In this document: positions 18,119 to 26,113 of the stretch, piece after piece
Layout of the letters: each line of letters opens with the position of its first letter
Position numbering within the stretch: position 1 is the stretch's first letter
Assembly: GCF_000828895.1 (NCBI RefSeq)
Contig: NZ_AP014568.1
Coordinates: 2,363,858-2,427,857 of the forward strand
Length of the DNA stretch: 64,000 nt
From: Serpentinimonas raichei
GTDB taxonomy: Bacteria; Pseudomonadota; Gammaproteobacteria; Burkholderiales; Burkholderiaceae_C
Direction: 5' to 3'
The notes under the pieces: model-generated
Told to the model about the DNA's origin: nothing
Database searches by the model: none
What the model saw: only the letters and a program-made list of their open reading frames with translations
Made by a program: the position numbers and the translations under genes

Positions 18119-18664
18119 TCAGGCTGGGAGCCAGCGGCGCGCTGAAGCACCGTTGCGCTGCAGCAGCGAGTGGCCAGCAGTGCGGGGCAAGGATTGCATG
18201 TGGGCATCATAGCGCTGCGTGAAACAGCGTGCCAGCGCCCGGGTTTTGTCGCTGCTCAAGAGGGTCGGAGGGGCCGACCCCACCAGCCCGTCGTCGCGCA
18301 GGCGTTGCAACAGCAATTGCAGCGCCACCTCGGGCGGAAGGCCTGCTTGCTGCAGTTGTTCAGCCTGCCAAAGCGGCAGCACCACCGGGTGCCCCGGATG
18401 GGCGGCAGCCAGTTGGCGCGCCAGCTCGCGCGGTGATTCGCTGTCATCGGGGTCGGTCAGCACCAGCACGGCGCTGGCTGCAGGCGAGCAGGTGGTGCGC
18501 TGCGGGCCCGTCTCAGCCACCCAAGCCGCCAAACCCAGCTCGGTATGGATCAGGCGCCAACTGATGCGCACGTCGGCGCTGGCTGCGGCTTGAGCGGGTT
18601 CTGCAACCGCTGCGTGCAGCAGGCGCGCAAAGTGGCGCTTCAGGGTGGTCAGGTGGGCGTACAT
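18119..18664 (-). CDS. Hypothetical protein upstream of the GGDEF-EAL gene
   Basis: A 181-aa protein that I do not recognise. It starts MYAHLTTLKRHFARLLHAA at the ATG at 18664; an upstream TTG at 18706 is less likely. It is soluble-looking, with a hydrophobic strand SAVLVLTDPDD and a segment HPVVLPLWQAEQLQQAGLPPEVALQLLLQRLRDDG, and a basic C-terminus. There is no signal peptide or membrane helix. It is probably co-transcribed with the downstream c-di-GMP protein, so it might modulate it, but no domain supports this. Confidence 0.6.
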   Translation of the reverse strand: MYAHLTTLKRHFARLLHAAVAEPAQAAASADVRISWRLIHTELGLAAWVAETGPQRTTCSPAASAVLVLTDPDDSESPRELARQLAAAHPGHPVVLPLWQAEQLQQAGLPPEVALQLLLQRLRDDGLVGSAPPTLLSSDKTRALARCFTQRYDAHMQSLPRTAGHSLLQRNGASARRWLPA

Positions 18665-18833
18665 GATGGGGCGGCTCGCAAAAACAATCGGGTGTTGCAG
18701 CGACAACGCGGCTGCATCCGATTTATTCCGCCCCAGCGGTTCAACGCCTGGCGGCGGTAAAAATTTGTAAGTGCGGAATTAAGCGGCGCCCTTGTGCGTT
18801 GTGCATTCAGAGTCCACAAACTGGAGTGCATAC

Positions 18834-19730
18834 ATGCAGATTTATCCCTTTCCCGCCCATGCCGATGCATCGGCAAGCCCAGGCCCTGAGCGCGACCCTG
18901 GGCAAATCGTGGCCCTGCCAGCGGCCTTGCACCATGGGCTGGGGGCGTGGGTGGGGGTGCCGGCGCGCCTCGACCCAACCTTGCCGGTGCTGGTGGCGGT
19001 GCATGGCATTGGGCGCGCGGCGCGCAGCCAGGTGCAGGCTTTCATAGGGCGCGCCAACCAGCAGGGCCGCTTGGTGGTGGCCCCGCGTTTTGATTCCACC
19101 CATTGGCCGGGCTACCAGAGGCTGGGGCCACGAGGGCGGCGCGCCGATGCGGCGTTGCTGATGCTGCTCGAATCGATTGGCTTTCGGTGGCGCGTCAACA
19201 CCCGGCGCATTGCGCTGTTTGGCTATTCCGGTGGGGCCCAGTTTGCGCACCGTTTTGCACTCTTGCACCCGCATCGGATTGAAAATTTGTGTGTCTGCGC
19301 CAGCGGTTGGTACACCTGGCCGGACGAACAGGCCTTCCCGCACGGCTTGGGGCTGCCGCTGCACAAGTCCGTGGGGAATGGCCAAGCCGCTGGGGGCGGG
19401 GTTCTGAGCGCGCAGCGCCTGGCGCGGTTTTTGCAGATTCCCATTGAGGTGGCCGTTGGCAGCGAGGATTGCCATGTGGACGAAAACACCCGTTCGTCGC
19501 CACCACTCGATGCCCTGCAAGGCCGTGACCGGCTAACCAGGGCCCGGCGCTGGGTCGCGCAGTTGCGCCATATCGGGCAGATGCGCGGTTTGAGCAGCCA
19601 GGTGCGGCTGACGGTGCTGCCCCAAGCCGGCCACGATTTCAAGCAGTGCATGGCCAGCGGTCAGTTGGCTGAACTCGCCTTGCCAGAGCCCAAGCCACAC
19701 GGCAATTTGCGCAACTTGGTTTTTGCCTGA
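18834..19730 (+). CDS. Alpha/beta hydrolase (esterase / PHB-depolymerase-like)
   Basis: A 298-aa alpha/beta hydrolase. VLVAVHGIGRAARSQ is the oxyanion-strand region, IALFGYSGGAQFAHRFA contains the nucleophile Ser132 in GxSGG, and LPQAGHDFKQC near residue 270 gives the catalytic His. There is no signal peptide. The ATG at 18834 is chosen because GGAG lies 7 nt upstream; an earlier start would add an unconserved stretch. It is the first of three plus-strand genes (hydrolase, P-loop NTPase, ABC exporter). The substrate is unknown; esters or peptides are plausible. Confidence 0.8.
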   Translation: MQIYPFPAHADASASPGPERDPGQIVALPAALHHGLGAWVGVPARLDPTLPVLVAVHGIGRAARSQVQAFIGRANQQGRLVVAPRFDSTHWPGYQRLGPRGRRADAALLMLLESIGFRWRVNTRRIALFGYSGGAQFAHRFALLHPHRIENLCVCASGWYTWPDEQAFPHGLGLPLHKSVGNGQAAGGGVLSAQRLARFLQIPIEVAVGSEDCHVDENTRSSPPLDALQGRDRLTRARRWVAQLRHIGQMRGLSSQVRLTVLPQAGHDFKQCMASGQLAELALPEPKPHGNLRNLVFA

Positions 19731-19796
19731 GCCATGAGGCCGAGGCTACCGAGGAATTTCTCTCCCCTTTGTCATCCCTCTATCTAGGAATCCATC

Positions 19797-20882
19797 ATGC
19801 AAGACTCGACCCTCAACCGTTGGTTGCAGCACACGCTGCAGAGCGCCAAATGGGCCTTTTCCACCCGCCGCGTGCCGGCTGAGCAGGCGCAGGGCCTGCA
19901 GGAAGCGGTGGCGCAAGCCCGCTCGGGCGACTTGGTGCTGGCGCGGGTGCTGCAAGTGGCAGCCCACCCGCGCTTGCAGCTTGCCGATGGTCGCCACAGC
20001 GACCTCTACGAGGGCGATCTGATCGTGGCCGCTTGCGGTGCGCGCTATGCCAGCGACCAGTTTGAGGGGGTGGCGCAGCTCGACCCCGAAGGGGCCGATT
20101 TGCTGGCTGGCGGGGGCTGCATCGGCACCATGCGCCAGCGCCACGCACGCATGAAAACGCCCACCCGTCTGCAGCCGCTCGGGTTGCTGTGCGATGGGGC
20201 TGGGGCGGTGATCAACCTGCAACGCTACGCCCTTGCTCCGGCAACACCGAGCGGGGGGCTGTGCGTGATCGGTGTGGTGGGGGCGAGCATGAACGCCGGC
20301 AAAACCTCGGCCGTGGCGGCGCTGGTGCACGGCCTGGAGCGGGCCGGCTACCGCACGGCGGCCATCAAGGCCACCGGCACCGGGGCCTTTGGCGACTGGT
20401 GGCAGTACCACGACGCCGGTGCCAGCTTTGTGAGCGATTTCACCGACGCGGGCATGGTCTCGACCTATCAGCAACCCCATGCGCGGCTGGCGCAGGCGCT
20501 CGACACCTTGCTGGCCAGCGCCGAGGCTGCGGCCTGCGAAGTGGCGGTGGTGGAGTTTGCCGATGGCGTGCTGCAACAGGAAACGCGTGCGCTGCTGGGC
20601 GATCCGCAGGTGTGTGAGCGCTTCAACGCCTGGCTGTTTGCCGCCGCCGACTCGCTTTCGGCGGTAGGCGGACTGGCGAGCATGCGGGCGCTGGGTCAAG
20701 CGCCGGCCGCCATCACCGGGCTGATCACCGCCGCACCGCTGAGCGCGCAAGAGGCCGCTGCCGCCACCGGGCTCGAAGTGCTCTCGCGCGAGGCTTTGCG
20801 CGACCCCGCGGTGGCGGCCGCTTTGCTGCAGCGCTTTGCTGCCGCAGCAGGCCGCCCCGAGCTGGCGCAGGCCGTGCATTGA
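19797..20882 (+). CDS. P-loop NTPase of unknown role (BioD/MobB/DUF1611-like fold)
   Basis: 361 aa. An N-terminal region (about 40-130, rich in small beta segments, GDLVLARVLQVA and EGDLIVAACGARYASDQFEGV) precedes a P-loop domain with GVVGASMNAGKTSAV around residues 160-172, then AAIKATGTGAFGDWW and FTDAGMVSTY, and a strand EVAVVEFADGVLQQET. The GxxMNAGKT form and layout recall SIMIBI proteins such as dethiobiotin synthase, MobB and DUF1611, but I cannot assign a reaction. TAGGA provides the ribosome-binding site. It precedes the ABC exporter gene by 11 nt, so the two products likely act together. Confidence 0.75.
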   Translation: MQDSTLNRWLQHTLQSAKWAFSTRRVPAEQAQGLQEAVAQARSGDLVLARVLQVAAHPRLQLADGRHSDLYEGDLIVAACGARYASDQFEGVAQLDPEGADLLAGGGCIGTMRQRHARMKTPTRLQPLGLLCDGAGAVINLQRYALAPATPSGGLCVIGVVGASMNAGKTSAVAALVHGLERAGYRTAAIKATGTGAFGDWWQYHDAGASFVSDFTDAGMVSTYQQPHARLAQALDTLLASAEAAACEVAVVEFADGVLQQETRALLGDPQVCERFNAWLFAAADSLSAVGGLASMRALGQAPAAITGLITAAPLSAQEAAAATGLEVLSREALRDPAVAAALLQRFAAAAGRPELAQAVH

Positions 20883-20893
20883 GCGGCGCAGCG

Positions 20894-22561
20894 ATGGCGC
20901 CCAATCAGCCCAGTCTGGCCCTGCCGCCCTTGTGGTGCAGCGGGCGCAAAGCGGCCGTGCTCAAGGTGTTGGTGCTGGCGCTGGCGCAGGCAGCCTGTGC
21001 TGCGCTGGTGGCGCTGGGGGTGCGGTTGGCTTTTGTGGAACTGGGTGCGCGCCAGCCCTTGCCGTGGGAGGCCTTGCTGTGGGTGGCCGTGGGTGGAGTG
21101 GGTTTGGCGCTGGCGCGCTGGCACGAGCGCCAGCAGTCTGAGCGGCTCGGTCAGCGCTACGCCAACGAGCTGCGTCTGGCCCTGTTCAAAGCCATGGCGC
21201 GCAGCCGACCGCTCTGGGGGGGCGGACTCAACCCGGGTGTGCTGCACCAGCGTTTGGTGGGCGACATGGGGGCGGTGCGCCAGTGGATAGGGCAAGGGTT
21301 GCTGCGCTTGCTGGCGACCGGAATCAGCCTGTCGGCCTTGCTGGTTTTTTTGGCCCTCTGGATGCCGCCGGTGCTGGCTTTGGGCGTTGCGGTGGCCATC
21401 GGCGTGGGGATGGCTGCCCAGTTTTATTTGGCTGCTGGCCTGCAGCCGGTGCATGGGCGTTTGCGCCGAGCCCGTTCGCGCTTGAATCTGTTTGTCTCTG
21501 AGCGGCTGGCGCATGCCCAGTCGTTGCGGCTGGCGGGGCGCTTGCAGCAAGAGTGCGACGACATGGAGAGCCGCTTTGAGCGCGTTGAAGTGGCCGCGGT
21601 GGCGCGCCAAGGCCAGCATGGGCTGATGCGTGCGGCGGCCGATTTGGTGCGCGCCGCGGCCATAGTCTGGGTGTTGGCAGCGGCTTTTTTGCTGGGTTTG
21701 GCGGCGGCCGACGCCGCCGCCACCTTGGCTGCGGTGGGCTTGATGGTGCAGGGTTTGCGCGATCTGGCCGGTGTGGGCGACCGGCGAGCTGCGTGGCTGG
21801 CCGCCAAGCCACGCCTGTTGCAGGGTCTGGCGGGGGGCAACGGGCCGCTGCCCGTCAATACAGGCTCGGCCCGGGCGCCGACAGAGCGGGCGGAGTCCGA
21901 CGCATGGGCTGAGGCCGCGCTGATCAAACTGGTGGACGTGCGGGCCGGGCCGCTGCACCACAGCGGCGCATTCCAACTGCACGCCGGCGACAGGGTTTGG
22001 CTGGCCGGTCCAGCCGGGTCTGGCAAGAGCACGCTGCTGCGCTTGCTGGCAGGCCTGGTGCGGCCCGAGGCCGGGCAGGTGCGGCGGCGCGCCCCATCGG
22101 GCAGCAAAGGGCTGCAGTGGGTGGCCCTGATCGACCCCGAGGCCCCCCTGCTTTCGGGCAGCCTGCGCCGTGCCCTGACGCTCAACTGCCGACCGCGACC
22201 CAGCGATGCGCGGGTGCTGGAGGTGGCGCACGCCGTCGGGCTGCAAGACACGCTGCGGCGCCTCGGCGGGCTGGAGGGTCGGCTGCTTTGGGCGGGGCGC
22301 AACTTGTCAGACTACGAGCGCCGCCGGGTGCTGCTGGCGCGCGCGCTGCTCAGCACCATGCCGGTGGTGCTGCTAGACGATCTGGGGCTGGATCGCGACC
22401 CGCTGCTGATCCGTGCGGTGCGGCACTGGTTGCAGACCAGCCCGGCGGCGGTGGTGTGGGTCGGCTTTGAGGCACTGGGCCGTGAGGGGTTGCCAACCCA
22501 GCGCTGGTTGCTCAATCCAGGTCAAACGGCTGCTGTGCTGGGACCTGCGGAGCCCAATTAG
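20894..22561 (+). CDS. ABC exporter half-transporter with degenerate nucleotide-binding domain
   Basis: 555 aa. Six membrane helices fill about residues 15-330, and an ATP-binding cassette follows from about 350. Walker A is normal (GPAGSGKST), but other key positions depart from consensus: the signature LSGGQ reads LSDYE, the Q-loop position is Pro (IDPEAPLLSG), Walker B ends LLDD instead of DE, and the switch strand reads VVWVGFEAL with no His. The ATG at 20894 is used; a TTG overlapping the upstream stop is the alternative. The family exports lipids, peptides or drugs. ATP hydrolysis by this subunit alone is doubtful, so a partner subunit or a non-canonical mechanism is likely. Confidence 0.8.
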   Translation: MAPNQPSLALPPLWCSGRKAAVLKVLVLALAQAACAALVALGVRLAFVELGARQPLPWEALLWVAVGGVGLALARWHERQQSERLGQRYANELRLALFKAMARSRPLWGGGLNPGVLHQRLVGDMGAVRQWIGQGLLRLLATGISLSALLVFLALWMPPVLALGVAVAIGVGMAAQFYLAAGLQPVHGRLRRARSRLNLFVSERLAHAQSLRLAGRLQQECDDMESRFERVEVAAVARQGQHGLMRAAADLVRAAAIVWVLAAAFLLGLAAADAAATLAAVGLMVQGLRDLAGVGDRRAAWLAAKPRLLQGLAGGNGPLPVNTGSARAPTERAESDAWAEAALIKLVDVRAGPLHHSGAFQLHAGDRVWLAGPAGSGKSTLLRLLAGLVRPEAGQVRRRAPSGSKGLQWVALIDPEAPLLSGSLRRALTLNCRPRPSDARVLEVAHAVGLQDTLRRLGGLEGRLLWAGRNLSDYERRRVLLARALLSTMPVVLLDDLGLDRDPLLIRAVRHWLQTSPAAVVWVGFEALGREGLPTQRWLLNPGQTAAVLGPAEPN

Positions 22562-22584
22562 GCCGCTTGCAGTGGGCCCCCAAC

Positions 22585-23985
22585 TCAGCGGCAACGCGGC
22601 GTCAGGCGTGGCAGGCCCCAGCCAAAAACCGGGTCGCGTCCGGGGGCACCGAGGTCTTGCAGCGCCATGCCTTGGCCACTGAACCACTGCGCGGCACTGA
22701 GCTGGCGCTCGTGCAGCGACTGCGACACCAGGGCCACCATGAAAGGCACCGCAAACGAGGTGCCGCTGCGCCGTTGCAAGGCGCCGTCGCGCCCCAGGGT
22801 GGGCAGATCGGCGCCGGGCAGGGCAAAGCGGATGTGCTCGCCCTGGCTGGCGCGCCGGTACACCGCTTGGGCCGGGGTCAGGGCCGTGACGGCCAAGGCA
22901 GACGGGTGGGCGGCGGGAAAAGCCGGTGCGGCAGCGCGCCCGCCGTTGCCGGCTGCGGCCACCACCACCACGCCCCGGGCGCGGGCGCGCTCCAGCGCGG
23001 CGTCGAGCACCGCATTGCGCGGGCCCGCCAGGCTCATGCCGATCACCTGCGCGCCCTGCCCCACCAGCCAGTCCAGGCTGAGGGCCAAGCCCAAGGCGTC
23101 GGCGCGCGTTTGGCCTGAAGGCAGGCGGTAAAAGGGGGCCGCTGCCAGCAGGCGCGCACGCGGCATGAGGCCGGTGTAGCCCCCGGCGGGTTGGCCCACC
23201 AGCAGCGCCGCAATGGCGGTGCCGTGGTCGTCGGCCACCGCGCTTTGCTCTGGGTTGAGTTTGCGCTGGCTGCGAATTTGCGCGCCGCGCAGCGCCGGGT
23301 GGCCGGCTTGTACCTCGGTGTCCACAATGCCGACAATCTGATTGCGCCCACAGGCCGCGCTTGCGGCTGGCCAGCCGATGGCCAGTTTGGAGGGAGCCAT
23401 CGGTTCTGCGCCGCGCTCCCCTGCCAAGGCAGGCGCGCGCGGCGTTTGCGCCAGCGCGTACAGGTGCTGCAAATGAAAGGTGCCGGCGTCAAAGGCGCGC
23501 AAGCGCTCCAGCGTGGCTCGGGCGGGCACACCGTGCAAGCGCAGGCGCACCACCTGCAGGCCCAAACCGCGCAGGTTGCGCGTCTCCAGCACCTCGACAC
23601 CCATTTGCAACCTGGCATAGGCCAGCGCCGCCGAACTGGGGTTGAGGGCCAGCAGTTCGTTGGGCAGGTGTTCGTCGGCGCGCTGGGCTGCAGCGAACCA
23701 GCCCCATGCGGGTGCGGGGTCGGCGCCAGAGCCGCCGCCATCGGCCGCGCTGCCGCTGCTGCCGGCAGCAGAACCGCCATCATCACCGCTATCATCGCCA
23801 CCGCCATCATCGCCACCGCCGTCGTCAGCCCACACCAAAGCGGAGCCCGGGCCTGGGGCGGTGCCCAAGGGGGGCAGCCAGAGCAGCGGGCCCAAAAAAC
23901 CCAGCCCGGCCAGCAGCCCCGCGCGGACCAGCCCAAGGGGGCGGGCGGCGCGCGCGGGGGGGCACAAGGGGGTGGAGTGCAGCAT
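22585..23985 (-). CDS. Subtilisin-like S8 serine peptidase, probably membrane-anchored or exported
   Basis: 466 aa from the ATG at 23985. A hydrophobic N-terminal segment (about 18-42) acts as signal or anchor. It is followed by an acidic Gly/Asp/Ser-rich low-complexity linker (about 54-90) and a pre-domain, then the S8 catalytic domain with Asp222 (GIVDTEV), His254 (DHGTAIA), the oxyanion Asn347 (AAAGNGG) and Ser410 (GTSFAVP). All four are present, so the enzyme should be active outside the cytoplasm. Longer starts would overlap the divergent sigma-factor gene. It is convergent with the ABC exporter gene and divergent from an ECF sigma/anti-sigma pair that may control it. Confidence 0.85.
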   Translation of the reverse strand: MLHSTPLCPPARAARPLGLVRAGLLAGLGFLGPLLWLPPLGTAPGPGSALVWADDGGGDDGGGDDSGDDGGSAAGSSGSAADGGGSGADPAPAWGWFAAAQRADEHLPNELLALNPSSAALAYARLQMGVEVLETRNLRGLGLQVVRLRLHGVPARATLERLRAFDAGTFHLQHLYALAQTPRAPALAGERGAEPMAPSKLAIGWPAASAACGRNQIVGIVDTEVQAGHPALRGAQIRSQRKLNPEQSAVADDHGTAIAALLVGQPAGGYTGLMPRARLLAAAPFYRLPSGQTRADALGLALSLDWLVGQGAQVIGMSLAGPRNAVLDAALERARARGVVVVAAAGNGGRAAAPAFPAAHPSALAVTALTPAQAVYRRASQGEHIRFALPGADLPTLGRDGALQRRSGTSFAVPFMVALVSQSLHERQLSAAQWFSGQGMALQDLGAPGRDPVFGWGLPRLTPRCR

Positions 23986-24029
23986 CACAGAGGTAGACTC
24001 TATCGCAAAGCGCCGCGCTGCGCCAACGC

Positions 24030-24054
24030 GGAATAAAGCGCGCCCCCGATCGTT
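24030..24054 (+). promoter_or_regulatory. Candidate ECF-type promoter upstream of the sigma gene
   Basis: GGAAT at 24030-24034, extended by AA, is followed after 16 nt by CGTT at 24051-24054, the GGAA(C/T)-N16-CGT layout used by many ECF sigma factors. It lies just upstream of the ECF sigma start at 24074, as expected for autoregulation. I found no matching pair in the leftward direction for the protease gene. Short motifs in GC-rich DNA can arise by chance. Confidence 0.35.
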
Positions 24055-24073
24055 GTCCCTTGCAACACCCGAC

Positions 24074-24586
24074 ATGAATCCCATCGACCCGCGCGCCGAA
24101 CTCATCAGCCTCTTGCCCCGCTTGCGCCGCTTTGCCTACGGGCTCACGGGCGACGGGCATCAGGCCGACGATCTGGTGCAAACCGGCTGCCTGAAGGCGA
24201 TCGAGCGCTGGCAGCAGTTTCAGCCCGGCACCAGTCTGGCCAGTTGGATGTTTCGCATTTTGCAAACCACTTGGCTCGACGAGTACCGCACCCGCCAGCG
24301 CCAGCAGACCGATTCGTGGGACGAGGGTTTCGATGAGTTGATGGGCGACGACGGGCGCACGCAACTGGAGTCGCGCAGCGAGGCGCGCCAGGTGCGGCGG
24401 CTGGTGGCCGAGCTGCCCGAAGAGCAGCGCGCGGTGCTGCTGCTGGTGGCGGTCGAGGGTTTGTCGTACAAGGAAGCGGCCAGCACGCTGGAGCTGCCGA
24501 TCGGCACCGTGATGAGCCGCCTGGCACGCGCGCGCAGCAAGTTGGCCGAGGGGCTGGGACAAGCAGAACGAGGCAAAGGAAGATGA
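24074..24586 (+). CDS. ECF-type RNA polymerase sigma factor
   Basis: 170 aa. Region 2 (about 10-80) has GLTGDGHQADDLVQTGCLKAIERW and the promoter-melting stretch SLASWMFRILQTTWLDEYR. A short linker is followed by region 4 (about 110-160) with LPEEQRAVLLLVAVEGLSYKEAA and the recognition helix LPIGTVMSRLARARSKL. The next gene, overlapping by four nt, encodes its likely anti-sigma factor. The signal sensed is unknown. The divergent S8 protease is the obvious candidate for a target or for a signal-processing enzyme. Confidence 0.9.
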   Translation: MNPIDPRAELISLLPRLRRFAYGLTGDGHQADDLVQTGCLKAIERWQQFQPGTSLASWMFRILQTTWLDEYRTRQRQQTDSWDEGFDELMGDDGRTQLESRSEARQVRRLVAELPEEQRAVLLLVAVEGLSYKEAASTLELPIGTVMSRLARARSKLAEGLGQAERGKGR

Positions 24587-25536
24587 TGAACACGGCGATC
24601 GACGACAGCACCCTGCTGGCCTACTTGGATGGGCAGCTGGAAGCGGATGCAGACTACCTGCGCGTGGAGCAGGCACTGGAGCAGGACGCTGCGCTGCGCC
24701 AGCGCTTGCAGGCGCTGGTGGGGCAAGGCGAGGCGATCCGCTCGGCCTTTCAGGCCAAATTGCAAGAACCGGTGCCGCCGCACCTGGTGGCAGCGATCAT
24801 GAGCGCGCCGTGGCCGCCGCTGGCGCAGACGGCGCAGCGCACCGCGCCCGATCCAAGCCCGCCCAGCCCGTGGCGGCGGCTGCTGCGCCATTGGGCCGGG
24901 GCTTGGCTGGGCCGGCGGGGCGGGCCCATGGCTGGCGGTGCGGGGGGGGTGGGCGCTGCGGGTGGCGCGGGTGGCGCGGGTGGCGCGGGTGGCGCGGGTG
25001 GACCGGCTGGCGCCGGGGCGGCGCCGTGGCTCTGGCAGGGGGTGGCGCTGGCCTCCTTGGCCGGGCTGGCGCTGCTGCTGCTGCTGGGGCGCGCCGGGCC
25101 CGGGGTGCAGGCCCCAACGATGCAGCCGCACTGGGCCCAAGTGCAAGCGCCGCTGCAAGACGAGCGCGTGCGGGTGGCGCTGCAGGCGCTGCCCAGCGGC
25201 CAGGTGCTGCGCATCGGGGCCGACACGCTGGAACTGATGGGCAGTTTCGAGCGCGCCCCGGGGCAGCATTGCCGCGAGCTGCAAGAAAGCCGCGCAGTGG
25301 CCGGCGCGGTGACGCAGACGCTGGCGGTGCTGTGCCAAACCCCGGACAGCGGCTGGGCGGTGGCCTTTGCCGCCAGCGAAACGCTGCCCGAGGGCAGCTT
25401 TGTGACCGCCAGCGGGGCCCAGCAGGCGGCTTTGCAAGATTTTTATGATCGCTTGGGCGCGGTTGAGTTTTTGGACGCAGCCGACGAGCAGGCGCGCCTG
25501 GCAGCGGGCTGGCAAGGGCCGGCGCCACGCCCCTGA
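24583..25536 (+). CDS. Transmembrane anti-sigma factor with Gly-Gly-Ala repeat
   Basis: 317 aa. The N-terminal cytoplasmic part (about 1-100) begins DDSTLLAYLDGQLEADADYLRVEQALEQD, typical of anti-sigma domains. It is followed by a Gly/Ala-rich linker made of GGA repeats (about 113-146), one membrane helix (WLWQGVALASLAGLALLLLLG, about 151-170), and a periplasmic domain (about 175-317). It would hold the co-encoded ECF sigma inactive until a periplasmic signal arrives. The start overlaps the sigma gene (ATGATGA; ATG at 24583 or 24586). No zinc-binding HxxxCxxC motif is seen. Confidence 0.82.
   Translation: MMNTAIDDSTLLAYLDGQLEADADYLRVEQALEQDAALRQRLQALVGQGEAIRSAFQAKLQEPVPPHLVAAIMSAPWPPLAQTAQRTAPDPSPPSPWRRLLRHWAGAWLGRRGGPMAGGAGGVGAAGGAGGAGGAGGAGGPAGAGAAPWLWQGVALASLAGLALLLLLGRAGPGVQAPTMQPHWAQVQAPLQDERVRVALQALPSGQVLRIGADTLELMGSFERAPGQHCRELQESRAVAGAVTQTLAVLCQTPDSGWAVAFAASETLPEGSFVTASGAQQAALQDFYDRLGAVEFLDAADEQARLAAGWQGPAPRP
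24961..25001 (+). repeat. 9-bp tandem repeat (GGTGGCGCG), 4.6 copies, in the anti-sigma gene
   Basis: Four perfect GGTGGCGCG units at 24961-24996 are followed by GGTGG. The unit is in frame (Gly-Gly-Ala), so gain or loss of copies changes the length of the cytoplasmic linker next to the membrane helix without a frameshift. Confidence 0.9.
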
Positions 25537-25552
25537 GCCGGGGCTACGCAGC

Positions 25553-25581
25553 TTGCTTTCCAGCACTGACCCGTTCATAAT
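25553..25581 (+). promoter_or_regulatory. Candidate sigma70 promoter for hicB-hicA
   Basis: TTGCTT (25553-25558), a 17-nt spacer, and CATAAT (25576-25581). Predicted transcription would begin near 25588, upstream of both possible hicB starts. It lies just beyond the anti-sigma stop codon, so the module has its own promoter. Confidence 0.5.
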
Positions 25582-25625
25582 CTCAAGCAAGCCCGCTGCG
25601 TTCCATGGCCGCCACAACCCTGATC

Positions 25626-25835
25626 ATGAAAACCTTTACCGCCATAGTAGAAAAGTGTACCGAAACAGGGCTTTACGTCGGTTACGTGCCCGGGTTCCCG
25701 GGTGCGCATACCCAAGGCACCTCACTGGATGAGTTGCAGCAGAACCTCCAAGAGGTTGTCTCCATGCTCTTGGAAGATGGCGAGCCCGTGTTGGATGCAC
25801 AGTTTGTGGGTACCCAGCAGCTTGCCATCGCCTAA
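25626..25835 (+). CDS. hicB: HicB-family antitoxin
   Basis: A 69-aa protein with the HicB partial RNase-H fold: MKTFTAIVEKCTETGLYVGYVPGFPG, then GTSLDELQQNLQEVVSMLLEDGEPV. It is short and ends soon after the fold, without a clear added HTH or ribbon-helix-helix DNA-binding domain. The ATG at 25626 fits the family start; an ATG at 25605 would add seven residues. The order antitoxin then toxin, with stop and start overlapping by one base, is the reverse of the classical hicA-hicB order but common. Confidence 0.8.
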   Translation: MKTFTAIVEKCTETGLYVGYVPGFPGAHTQGTSLDELQQNLQEVVSMLLEDGEPVLDAQFVGTQQLAIA

Positions 25836-26059
25836 TGGGCAGTCTGCCCGTTTTGAAGCCGCAGGAAGTGGTTCGCCATCTCGAACGCTTGGGTTTCGCT
25901 GAGTCTAGGCAGAAGGGCTCGCACAAGCAGTTCCGCCATCCCGACGGTCGTGCAACAACCGTCCCGTTTCACAAGGGCCAAGATGTTTCACCCGTCTTGC
26001 TGCGCAAAATTGCGCAAGACATCAACGTATTGGTCGAAGAGTTGCTGGGTCGGCTATAG
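25835..26059 (+). CDS. hicA: HicA-family mRNA interferase toxin
   Basis: A 74-aa double-stranded-RNA-binding-like toxin. The conserved segment VVRHLERLGFAESRQKGSHK contains the catalytic His of the GSH motif, followed by FRHPDGRATTVPFHKGQDV. Toxins of this family cleave mRNA and stop translation until bound by HicB. It overlaps hicB by one nt (TAATG), giving translational coupling. Confidence 0.85.
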   Translation: MGSLPVLKPQEVVRHLERLGFAESRQKGSHKQFRHPDGRATTVPFHKGQDVSPVLLRKIAQDINVLVEELLGRL

Positions 26060-26113
26060 AGCGCCCAACAGGTCGTTCAACCCCAGTGGCACGATCAACC
26101 ACACGAAGTATCC

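Noticed and set aside
24961..25001. CRISPR-like array
   Set aside because: The units are contiguous 9-mers without spacers and lie in frame inside a coding gene.
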